From positions 44,328-108,327 of the forward strand of contig NZ_VDUZ01000033.1 of assembly GCF_008039615.1 (NCBI RefSeq): a DNA stretch of 64,000 nucleotides, read 5' to 3'. The position numbers and the translations under genes were made by a program. The stretch is from Vineibacter terrae (lineage in GTDB: Bacteria; Pseudomonadota; Alphaproteobacteria; Reyranellales; Reyranellaceae). The notes below the pieces were generated by a model. It searched no databases and was not told where the DNA came from. It saw only the letters and a list, made by a program, of their open reading frames with translations. Within the stretch, counting starts at the first letter, position 1. The number at the start of each line of letters is the position of its first letter. This document shows, piece by piece, positions 7,250 to 13,870 of this stretch.

Positions 7250-8170
7250 TCATCCGGCCTGCGTATTGCGCCAAGGTCCGCCGGGCTGCCATTTCTGATC
7301 GAACCGCTGGGTTCCTGCGACGGCCTGGGCCGGTGGCATCATCAGCGCGGCAATCTGAGCTTGGATGTCGTGAAACGGCTCAGGCGCAAGGGCGATGTCA
7401 GTGCGGCGCAGGAAGGCGGTCCATTGCGCCTGCTTGGCGGCGGCGAAGGCGGCCGAGAGTGCCAGCGGCGGTTCGGCCGGCAGCTCGGTTTCTCGCCGGG
7501 CGAATGTCGCGGCGATGGCCTCGGCTAGTACCGGCCCCTCGAAGGCGAAGGTATTGGCGATCGCCCAAACGTCGAAGAAATCCTTCATCCGCGAGTTGGC
7601 GATTCCCAGCGCCGTCATCGCCTGGAATTTCTCCGCCAGCACCGTTTCTGGCGGATAGGCCTTGAGCCGGGGCATGGGCAGATCGAGAAGCGATGGATAG
7701 TCGATGTCGAGCACGCCGGGCGTGATGGCGTCGCCGTAGCCGATGTCCACATGGATCGGCAGCCGCGCCCCGGCCAGCTCGGCCTGAACGTCCAAGGAAA
7801 CGCCACTGTATTCGTCTTCGGCCCGCGCCGCGACTGCCCCGAGCGTCTCCGGCTTGAAGATCACTCCGTCCTCGCTCGGGACCTTCAGCACCTGACGGAA
7901 AATCTCGGCCACCCGAGCGGGCGCGTTGTCGCCGAACCCGAGTAGGTCGAGGTCGCCTGTCGCCCGATAGGGCGTCGGCGCCCAAAGGCTGAACAACATG
8001 GCGCCCTTCAGCACGAACGCTTCCCGGAAGGGGGACAAGCTGAGCCGATAGAGGAGACGCTCGATAGCATAGCGAGTCATGACGAGCTGGGCGTTTTCCC
8101 GCCGCTCGCGGGCTCGCTGTGTCAGCCGAGCCCGCGCCGACGCGGCGAGATTTACAGGCGCCTTGGTCAT
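7250..8170 (-). CDS. AbiEii/AbiGii-family nucleotidyltransferase toxin
   Basis: A 306-residue protein with the AbiEii nucleotidyltransferase pattern: AFVLKGAMLFSLW (about 51-63), the catalytic-type TGDLDLLGFG (71-80), LPIHVDIGYGD as a later acidic motif, and ETVLAEKFQAM with SRMKDFFDVW. Type IV AbiE toxins of this group are nucleotidyltransferase-like and stop growth; the paired AbiEi represses the operon and offsets toxicity. The ATG at 8170 overlaps the antitoxin stop as ATGA; a much longer open frame upstream reads as shadow of the antitoxin. Length is normal and the motifs are intact, so the toxin is likely functional. Confidence 0.9.
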   Translation of the reverse strand: MTKAPVNLAASARARLTQRARERRENAQLVMTRYAIERLLYRLSLSPFREAFVLKGAMLFSLWAPTPYRATGDLDLLGFGDNAPARVAEIFRQVLKVPSEDGVIFKPETLGAVAARAEDEYSGVSLDVQAELAGARLPIHVDIGYGDAITPGVLDIDYPSLLDLPMPRLKAYPPETVLAEKFQAMTALGIANSRMKDFFDVWAIANTFAFEGPVLAEAIAATFARRETELPAEPPLALSAAFAAAKQAQWTAFLRRTDIALAPEPFHDIQAQIAALMMPPAQAVAGTQRFDQKWQPGGPWRNTQAG

Positions 8171-8775
8171 GCCAGCGCTTCCAGATACGGCCGGATCACG
8201 GTCTGAACGCGGTCCAGCTCGGCATACCGCCAGAGATCGTCGATGGGCGGCTGCCGAGATCGGGTGAACAGGTCTCGGAGGGCTTCCACGGCGACATCGA
8301 CGCCGATCTTGTTGCGGTACTTGAAGCAATCCGCGACGGTCTTGGCCGGCGTGGTGATCGGTACGGGTACGCCGTCGATCGGATGGACTTCTACCCCGGC
8401 GCGCAGCGAGGGGGCGCTGGCGCGGATGATCCTGATCTGCACGGCGGGGTTGACCGGCGCCCAATCCTTTGGTCCCAGCAGCATCCAAACGGCGTGAGGC
8501 GTTTGGGTGGTCAGCTTATGGAATTGCAGGGCCGACAGCAGGCCGATCACGCCCTTCGGCAGGATTCGGGACGCTTCGGCCAGGCTGGACGCGACGTCGG
8601 ACGGGGCGTCGCTGAGCTTGTAGAGCCCGCGCCCAACCCGTTGCAGGACCCCGTCCTTTGTGAGGCGCTGGAGATAGGCTCTCGGCACGCCGGCCTGATC
8701 GAAGTCGATGCCGCGCGCGATCCCACGCTCACGGACGACCTCGATGGCGCGGTCCTTATGGCGACGGGCTTCCAT
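8167..8775 (-). CDS. AbiEi-family type IV antitoxin / autorepressor
   Basis: A 202-residue protein: an N-terminal winged-helix (KDRAIEVVRERG, then AGVPRAYLQRLTKDGVLQRVGRGLYKL) and a C-terminal AbiEi domain (LLSALQFHKLTTQTPHAVWMLLG, IRIIRASAPSL, ITTPAKTVADCFKYRNKIGVDVAVEALRD in part). Family members bind their own promoter and neutralise AbiEii. I placed the start at MEARRHKD (8775), where similarity to known N-termini begins; an ATG at 8829 would add 18 residues and would put the operator-like inverted repeat inside the gene. The stop overlaps the abiEii start. Confidence 0.85.
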   Translation of the reverse strand: MEARRHKDRAIEVVRERGIARGIDFDQAGVPRAYLQRLTKDGVLQRVGRGLYKLSDAPSDVASSLAEASRILPKGVIGLLSALQFHKLTTQTPHAVWMLLGPKDWAPVNPAVQIRIIRASAPSLRAGVEVHPIDGVPVPITTPAKTVADCFKYRNKIGVDVAVEALRDLFTRSRQPPIDDLWRYAELDRVQTVIRPYLEALA

Positions 8776-8790
8776 GAGAATGTTCCAAAT

Positions 8791-8818
8791 CCTCGGTAAT
8801 TGACGATTATCTCCGAGG
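8791..8818 (-). promoter_or_regulatory. imperfect inverted repeat upstream of abiEi, likely operator
   Basis: CCTCGG (8791-8796) and CCGAGG (8813-8818) are exact inverted arms; inner TAAT and ATTA also pair with a 3-bp offset. On the minus strand a GATAAT -10-like box sits inside it. It lies 16 bp upstream of the chosen abiEi start, where autoregulatory AbiEi operators are expected. Confidence 0.45.
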
Positions 8819-9030
8819 TTTTGTAACACATCGCTGGGCGGCTTGCGAGTGGCGACGACGGCCAGGGAGCGGTCACGCGATCCGGCCTACATGACAATCG
8901 GCTGTCTTGATGATAGGGTCATAGGGTGAAATAGGCGAGATGCACGGATCGAATCGGATTGTTTCCTGCATCCCTCGCTTGACGATAGTCCCCGAAAGTA
9001 CGGTTTTTGGGGTCATCCCGAAAAAGCCAA

Positions 9031-9112
9031 TGATTTCAAGAGCCGGCCATTTTGGCGGGACGGCTGACGGTATATTCCTGCCAAAAATATTTTTTATACT
9101 GTGATTTCAAGA
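9031..9112. repeat. hairpin flanked by 11-bp direct repeats at the edge of the mobile segment
   Basis: TGATTTCAAGA occurs at 9031-9041 and 9102-9112. Between them ATTTTGGCGGGA (9049-9060) and TTCCTGCCAAAAAT (9075-9088) form an imperfect inverted repeat. The unit sits between the AbiE pair and the first chromosome-like gene, in an AT-rich gap of about 400 bp (8776-9178) with no gene. It may be a small insertion with its target duplication, or part of an attachment site. Confidence 0.35.
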
Positions 9113-9178
9113 CTTTATGATGCTCATTGATAATAGAGTGGGAGTGAGGGAGGAAGACCCGAGGTGGAGATTTGCGCC

Positions 9179-9709
9179 ATGGCGAAGATCGTCTTTGGAA
9201 TGAACCAGTCCCTGGACGGCTACGTCGACCATCTGGAGATGCGGACAGGTCCCGCGCTCTTCCGTCACTGGATAGAGCACGTGCGCGGCCTGACCGGCAG
9301 TGTGTACGGGCGTCGCATGTACGAGGTCATGCGTTATTGGGACGAAGACAGTCCCGAGTGGGACGCAGAGCAACGCGAGTTCGCGGCGGCGTGGCGGCGC
9401 CAACCGAAGTGGGTCGTGTCACGTTCGTTGAAGTCAGTCGGCCCCAACGCCACCCTTGTCGCGGATGACGTCGAGGCGGTGATGCGTGGCCTGAAGACCC
9501 GGCTCGTTGGGGAGGTCGCAGTTTCCGGACCAGAGCTGGCACGAAGCCTGACTGACCTTGGTCTTATTGATGAGTATCGACTCTACTTTCACCCCGTTGT
9601 GCTGGGCCGCGGCAAGCGGTTCTTCGCCGGCCCTCGTCCGCCGCTCCGCCTTGTGGCCAGCGATCTCATCGGCGAGGACGTGATCAGGTTGACATACGTT
9701 GCTGCATGA
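9179..9709 (+). CDS. dihydrofolate-reductase-family protein (RibD C-terminal-like)
   Basis: A 176-residue protein with the DHFR/RibD C-terminal fold pattern: AKIVFGMNQSLDGYVD at the N-terminus, YGRRMYEVMRYWD, KWVVSRSLKSVGPNATLV, then EVAVSGPELARSLTDLGLIDEY and HPVVLGRGKRFFAG. These stand-alone RibD-C proteins are NADPH-dependent reductases of unknown substrate. The start is MAKIVFG at 9179, 8 bp after a GGTGGAG box; a 5-residue longer start at 9164 is possible. It is single, with a 161-bp gap to the ABC-F gene. It probably marks the return to chromosome-like DNA after the mobile segment. Confidence 0.88.
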   Translation: MAKIVFGMNQSLDGYVDHLEMRTGPALFRHWIEHVRGLTGSVYGRRMYEVMRYWDEDSPEWDAEQREFAAAWRRQPKWVVSRSLKSVGPNATLVADDVEAVMRGLKTRLVGEVAVSGPELARSLTDLGLIDEYRLYFHPVVLGRGKRFFAGPRPPLRLVASDLIGEDVIRLTYVAA

Positions 9710-9870
9710 TCGCGCCGCTCGCCCCATGTTGATCGCGCAGGACCTGTGACGGATCTCGGCGGCACAGTTGAGAAAATGCGGTGGAAATCCAGCGCACAGG
9801 ATGACAAAGAGCAATCGAGCGGGAGCGACGGAGACACGCAGCCGCAACACTTCCCGCCAGCACGGACCTC

Positions 9871-11499
9871 ATGATTCGTCTCGATAACATCAGCAGGCAG
9901 CACGGCCATCAGATCCTGTTCATCGACGCTTCGATGGGCATCCAGAAAGGAGAGAAGGTGGGGCTAGTCGGGCCTAATGGCGCCGGCAAGACGACGCTTT
10001 TCCGGATGATCGCCGGCGAGGAGCGGCCCGACGATGGCCAGGTGACGATCGATCCCGGCATGACGATCGGCTATTTCAGCCAGGATGTCGGCGAGATGTC
10101 GGGCCGCAGCGCGGTCGCGGCGGTGATGGATGGCGTCGGGCCGGTGAGCGCGCTGGCCAGCGAAATGGCCAGGCTTGAGGCCGCGATGGTCGATCCGGAC
10201 CAGGCCGGCGACATGGACGCCATCATCGAGCGCTATGGCGAGGTGCAGGGGCGCTTCGAGGAGCTGGATGGCTATGCGCTGGATGCCCGGGCGCGCGAGG
10301 TGCTCGCGGGCCTGAGCTTCAGCCAGGAACGAATGGACGGCGACGTCGGCCTGCTCTCCGGCGGCTGGAAGATGCGCGTGGCGCTCGCCCGCATCCTGCT
10401 GATGCGGCCCGACGGCATGCTGCTGGACGAGCCGAGCAACCATCTCGACCTCGAAAGCCTGATCTGGCTGGAGGATTTCCTCAAGAAATACGACGGCGCG
10501 CTGCTGATGACGTCGCATGACCGTGAGTTCATGAACCGCATCATCGGCAAGGTCGTGGAGATCGACGGGGGTTCGCTCGCCACGTATTCGGGTAACTTCG
10601 ATTTCTACGAGCAACAGCGCGCGCTGGGCGAGAGGCAGCGCCAGGCGCAATTCGACCGCCAGCAGGCGATGCTCGCCAAGGAGATGAAGTTCATCGAGCG
10701 CTTCAAGGCGCGCGCGTCTCACGCCGCCCAGGTCCAGAGCCGGGTGAAGAAGCTGGACAAGATCGAACGGGTGGAGCCGCCCAGGCGTCGCCAGTCCGTC
10801 CAGTTTGAATTCCGCGCCCCGCCACGCTCGGGCGATGACGTGGCGAGCTTCAAGAACGTTCACAAGGGCTATGGCGGGCAACCGGTTTATGCAGGGCTCG
10901 ATTTCCGGGTGCGCCGCAAGGAACGCTGGTGCGTCCTGGGCGCCAACGGCGCGGGGAAATCCACGCTGCTGAAGCTGGTGGCCGGCGCGACCGAGCCGGA
11001 CCAAGGCGCCGTGACCCTCGGCAGCAGCGTCAGGATGGGCTATTTCGCCCAGCACTCCATGGACCTGCTGGACGGCGCCGATACGGTTTTCGAATCGCTG
11101 GACGGGTCATTCCCGCAGGCGGGACAAGGGGCGCTGCGCTCGCTGGCCGGTTGCTTCGGCTTCTCCGGCGACGACGTCGAGAAGCCCTGCCGTGTGCTGT
11201 CCGGCGGTGAGAAGGCGCGTTTGGTCATGGCCAAGATGCTGTTCGACCCGCCGAACTTCCTGGTTCTGGACGAGCCGACGAACCATCTGGACATGGCCAC
11301 CAAGGAGATGCTGGTCGCAGCCCTGTCGGAATTCGAGGGCACCATGCTGTTCGTTTCGCATGATCGCCACTTCCTGGCCGCGCTCTCGAATCGCGTGCTG
11401 GAGCTGACACCCGAGGGCGTTCATCAGTACGGCGGTGGCTACACGGAATATGTGGCACGCACCGGCCAGGAGGCGCCGGGTCTTCATCCAGGCGGGTAG
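9871..11499 (+). CDS. ABC-F family ATPase (ribosome-associated type)
   Basis: A 542-residue protein with two ABC ATPase domains and no membrane segments. Domain 1 has Walker A GPNGAGKTT (about 34-42), signature LSGGWKMR and DEPSNHLD. Domain 2 has GANGAGKST, signature LSGGEKAR and DEPTNHLD. The linker between (about 240-310) is charged and helical (AKEMKFIERFKARASHAAQVQSRVKKL, in part), as in the P-site tRNA interaction motif of ABC-F proteins. It acts on the ribosome rather than in transport; of the subgroups it looks most like YbiT/Uup. Start at ATG 9871 after an AGCACGGACCTC spacer with a weak RBS. There is no operon partner. Confidence 0.93.
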   Translation: MIRLDNISRQHGHQILFIDASMGIQKGEKVGLVGPNGAGKTTLFRMIAGEERPDDGQVTIDPGMTIGYFSQDVGEMSGRSAVAAVMDGVGPVSALASEMARLEAAMVDPDQAGDMDAIIERYGEVQGRFEELDGYALDARAREVLAGLSFSQERMDGDVGLLSGGWKMRVALARILLMRPDGMLLDEPSNHLDLESLIWLEDFLKKYDGALLMTSHDREFMNRIIGKVVEIDGGSLATYSGNFDFYEQQRALGERQRQAQFDRQQAMLAKEMKFIERFKARASHAAQVQSRVKKLDKIERVEPPRRRQSVQFEFRAPPRSGDDVASFKNVHKGYGGQPVYAGLDFRVRRKERWCVLGANGAGKSTLLKLVAGATEPDQGAVTLGSSVRMGYFAQHSMDLLDGADTVFESLDGSFPQAGQGALRSLAGCFGFSGDDVEKPCRVLSGGEKARLVMAKMLFDPPNFLVLDEPTNHLDMATKEMLVAALSEFEGTMLFVSHDRHFLAALSNRVLELTPEGVHQYGGGYTEYVARTGQEAPGLHPGG

Positions 11500-11642
11500 A
11501 AGGGCTCATGAAGCTGAAGCCGACCGTCCCGCCGCGCGCTTCGAACGTCGAGAAAAAATTTCCAGAATAAAGTCGGCTTCCGACAAGCTCGTTCATCGTT
11601 CCGATGAGAGGCCAAAAGGGGCTGGGCCAAGGGAGACAGGCG

Positions 11643-11756
11643 ATGCGGGTCATGGTGCTCGTGAAGGCCATTGAGGACAGCGAAAAGGCAATGCCGCCGA
11701 CGGCCGAGGCGTTCGCGGCGATAGACCGTTCGAGAGGTAGGTGCTTCGGAATGTGA
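11643..11756 (+). pseudogene. 5' stub of a YciI-family gene
   Basis: A GGGAGACAGGCG box precedes an ATG whose product starts MRVMVLVKAIEDSEKAMPPT and continues AEAFAAIDRSR before losing similarity and stopping after 37 codons. The start is typical of YciI/DGPF-domain proteins (usual length 110-140). Only the first ~30 residues remain. The toxin-antitoxin pair next door may have arrived at, or be linked with, the breakpoint. It is too short to be functional. Confidence 0.6.
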
Positions 11757-11796
11757 GCTTCTTACCCGCCGGGTCGTGCCTGATGGGCACCCGAGA

Positions 11797-12093
11797 TCAT
11801 CGCTGCAGGCGATCGCGCCAATAGTCAGGACGGCGATGCAAGTGCGCGACCGCCAGTACCAGGACGATGCCATCGTCGATGGTATAGATCAGTCCGTACG
11901 GGAATCGACTGAGGCGGCAGCGGCGAATGCCTTTCCCGAGCAGATGCCACGCCTCCGGAAGGCTCGCGATGCGGTCCGCAGCAGACAGCACCTCAATCAA
12001 AAACGCATCGCCCAAGCCGGGAGCCTGTGCTCCATACCAATGGACGGCCTGATCGAGCTCGATCTCGGCAATCTCGAGAAACCGGACCTTCAC
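11797..12093 (-). CDS. RelE/ParE-superfamily toxin
   Basis: A 98-residue protein with the ParE/RelE pattern: VRFLEIAEIELDQAVHWYG, FLIEVLSAADRIASLPEAW, RRCRLSRFPYGLIYTIDDG and the typical tail VLAVAHLHRRPDYWRDRL. ParE-type toxins inhibit gyrase and RelE-type cleave mRNA; this sequence lies closer to the ParE/YoeB-less group, and its target cannot be told here. The ATG overlaps the stop of the antitoxin gene by 4 bp. Length and motifs are intact. It lies 40 bp past the YciI stub, on the opposite strand. Confidence 0.9.
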   Translation of the reverse strand: MKVRFLEIAEIELDQAVHWYGAQAPGLGDAFLIEVLSAADRIASLPEAWHLLGKGIRRCRLSRFPYGLIYTIDDGIVLVLAVAHLHRRPDYWRDRLQR

Positions 12094-12308
12094 GGGCGAT
12101 ATCTGGCAACAACGTCGCTCAGATCTTTGGCGCCAAGCTCACCGCGCCGGTATGCCGCAACACGGTCGGTCGCCTCCCGGACCCATAGTTGATCGATAGC
12201 GGGATCGGTCTGGTCCAGGCTGTCGAGCACAACCTCAACCAGTGCGATACGGTCCTCTGGCGGAAGAGCGCGTACCTGCTCGATCAGCGTCTTGGTGTCG
12301 TCGCTCAT
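12090..12308 (-). CDS. addiction module antitoxin component
   Basis: A 72-residue acidic protein starting MSDDTKTLIEQVRALPPEDRIALVE, the pattern of the addiction-module component family (putative antitoxins about 70-80 residues long, next to RelE/ParE toxins). The C-terminus (LWVREATDRVAAYRRGELGA, in part, then KDLSDVVARYRP) fits the toxin-binding region. The downstream toxin start overlaps its stop. Such antitoxins usually repress the operon with the toxin; no clear operator is visible upstream. Confidence 0.88.
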   Translation of the reverse strand: MSDDTKTLIEQVRALPPEDRIALVEVVLDSLDQTDPAIDQLWVREATDRVAAYRRGELGAKDLSDVVARYRP

Positions 12309-12681
12309 TTCAGTTCCATGTGATTTAGGATGTCAGGATAGCCATGCGCCGCCCACGGCTCAAGCGCGAGCGCCCGCAGCACCCAAGGCGAGCGATCTGT
12401 GGCCGGGTTCGTAGTGGAGCGCCTGAACGATTCTAATTTGTGATGTCCACTTTCGGCAGGGCAACTGTTGACGGCGGTTGCCGATTTCAGATGGTCGGCG
12501 AAAGGGCTGGCGGACCGTCGGTGCGCACCGTGGGCCGCGATGGGCGATAGCCGCACCTGCGACCAAGCCTGCACTACGCGCTGCGACCTTCCCGCTGTGA
12601 AGAAATCTGAGATTCCGTGTCGGGTTGGCCACGCCTCGTTCGTCCTCGGGGTGCAATCGCCCACTCATGGAGTAGCTGATC
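12309..12681. other. 373-bp intergenic stretch without a supported gene
   Basis: No convincing gene. A minus-strand frame ends at 12305 with a plausible tail (ALALEPWAAHGYPDIL) that overlaps the antitoxin start, but the rest has unlikely composition. Around 12440-12540 the plus strand reads TGATGTCCACTTTCGGCAGG and onward, which resembles dispersed intergenic sequence I associate with Rhizobiales genomes. This is probably degenerate repeat DNA. Confidence 0.35.
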
Positions 12682-13125
12682 ATGCCCAGCACCATTCGTT
12701 TGCACCGAGTTCTGGCAACCAGCCCGCAGAAAGTCTATCGCGCGTTCCTCGAAGCGGACGCGCTCGCGAAATGGCTTCCGCCCAACGGCTTCACCTGCAC
12801 CGTGCACCATCTGGAGCCAAGAGTCGGCGGCACGCACAAAATGTCCTTTCGGAACTTCACAACCGGCCAGAGCCATGCGTTCGGCGGTGAATATGTCGAG
12901 CTCGTCCCGGGTGAACGCCTGCGCTACACGGACAAGTTCGACGATCCCAACCTGCCCGGCGAGCTGCAGGTGACCGTGACGTTGAAGAAGGTATCGGTCG
13001 GTACGGAGGTGGAGGTCGTGCAGGCAGGCGTGCCGGACGCCATCCCACCGGAGGCTTGCTATCTCGGCTGGCAGGAGTCGCTGCGAAACCTGGCCAGGCT
13101 CGTCGAGCCCGAGATCAATCAATAA
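12682..13125 (+). CDS. SRPBCC / AHSA1-like domain protein
   Basis: A 147-residue single-domain START/SRPBCC protein: IRLHRVLATSPQKVYRAFLEADALAKWLPP at the N-terminus, a GGTHKMSFRNF strand, GGEYVELVPGERLRYTDKF, then VTVTLKKVSVGTEVEVVQAG and a C-terminal amphipathic helix with YLGWQESLRNLARLVE. These folds hold a hydrophobic ligand; the AHSA1-like group is widespread with few known functions. ATG at 12682 after a GGAGTAGCTGATC spacer. A palindromic repeat follows 41 bp downstream. Confidence 0.85.
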   Translation: MPSTIRLHRVLATSPQKVYRAFLEADALAKWLPPNGFTCTVHHLEPRVGGTHKMSFRNFTTGQSHAFGGEYVELVPGERLRYTDKFDDPNLPGELQVTVTLKKVSVGTEVEVVQAGVPDAIPPEACYLGWQESLRNLARLVEPEINQ

Positions 13126-13166
13126 CGCCTCGGGATCGACCGCTGCCGAACAGTGAGCGGTGGCGG

Positions 13167-13253
13167 TGTCATCCCGAGCGAAGCGAGGGATCTCCTGCGA
13201 ATGGCGCACCGTGCGTCGCTCGCAGGAGATCCCTCGCTTCGCTCGGGATGACA
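13167..13253. repeat. dispersed palindromic repeat, GTCATCCCGAGCG family, copy 1
   Basis: The arms (13167-13200 and 13220-13253) are a perfect 34-bp inverted repeat beginning TGTCATCCCGAGCG, with a 19-bp centre holding GCGCACCGTGCG. Related copies lie at 40308, 44005, 45564, 48481, 57414 and 58360. It lies between the convergent SRPBCC and Rrf2 genes and could serve as a bidirectional terminator. Confidence 0.9.
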
Positions 13254-13320
13254 GATGTGAGTCCCGGGCCTCTCAACGGCGGCCTTGTCGAAAATGGCCG
13301 CCAGGCACCCCGGCCAGCGC

Positions 13321-13812
13321 TCACTGCAAGGCAGCGGCAAGCCAGGCCCGGAATTCTCGGCGTCGCTTGTCGTCGAACGACTCGGCTGCGGCCGCGGCGT
13401 TCATGTCGGCCACCGTCACGGCCGCCAGGGATTGTCGCCAGGCGTCCTCCGCCGCGAGGAAGGCGCGCGCGATCGGGCATGCCTTGCGGCAGGCCGCTGG
13501 CGATGCCGGGCAGGGGCCGCGCTGGCGGATCTCGGTGCAGCGGAAGGCGGGCTGCGGGCCCTCGATGGCGAGCACGATATCGAGCAACGAGATCCTGGCG
13601 GGGGCGCGCCCCAGCCGGTAGCCGCCCTTCACGCCGCGGTCGGCCGTCACGATGCCGGCGCGCGACAACGCCTGGAGGTGCTTGGCCAGGTAGGCCGGCG
13701 GCAGGTCATGGAATTCGGCAAGCCTGGCGCCCGGCACGCTGCGCCCCTCCGGCGCTGCCGCAAGCACACCGCATACGTGAACCGCCCACTCGACGCCGTC
13801 GCTGATTCTCAT
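13321..13812 (-). CDS. Rrf2-family transcriptional regulator with cysteine cluster
   Basis: A 163-residue protein starting MRISDGVEWAVHVCGVLAAAP. The winged helix is followed by the Rrf2 hallmark LPPAYLAKHLQALSRAGIV and GVKGGYRLGR. The segment FRCTEIRQRGPCPASPAACRKACPIA (about 91-116, quoted in two pieces: FRCTEIRQRGPCPASPA and ACRKACPIA) has four cysteines where Rrf2 proteins bind an Fe-S cluster, so it may sense redox or nitrosative stress. It is divergent from the FAD oxidoreductase, with a 50-bp palindromic region between, and probably controls both. Confidence 0.9.
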   Translation of the reverse strand: MRISDGVEWAVHVCGVLAAAPEGRSVPGARLAEFHDLPPAYLAKHLQALSRAGIVTADRGVKGGYRLGRAPARISLLDIVLAIEGPQPAFRCTEIRQRGPCPASPAACRKACPIARAFLAAEDAWRQSLAAVTVADMNAAAAAESFDDKRRREFRAWLAAALQ

Positions 13813-13860
13813 TGCGGACAGTATATATCCGTATTAAAGCGGATACAAACTATCCGCAAT
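13811..13860. promoter_or_regulatory. 50-bp palindromic operator region between Rrf2 gene and FAD oxidoreductase
   Basis: Outer arms ATTGCGGA (13811-13818) and TCCGCAAT (13853-13860) are exact, and inner ATCCG (13827-13831) and CGGAT (13840-13844) also pair around TATTAAAG. The centre is AT-rich. The palindrome starts at the Rrf2 start codon and ends 10 bp before the oxidoreductase ATG, so one regulator dimer pair could cover both promoters. Confidence 0.6.
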
Positions 13861-13870
13861 GGAGGGCGAC

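Noticed and set aside
12305..12664. 119-codon minus-strand frame overlapping the antitoxin start
   Set aside because: Only the last ~25 residues look protein-like. There is no RBS or family, and the region resembles intergenic repeat DNA.
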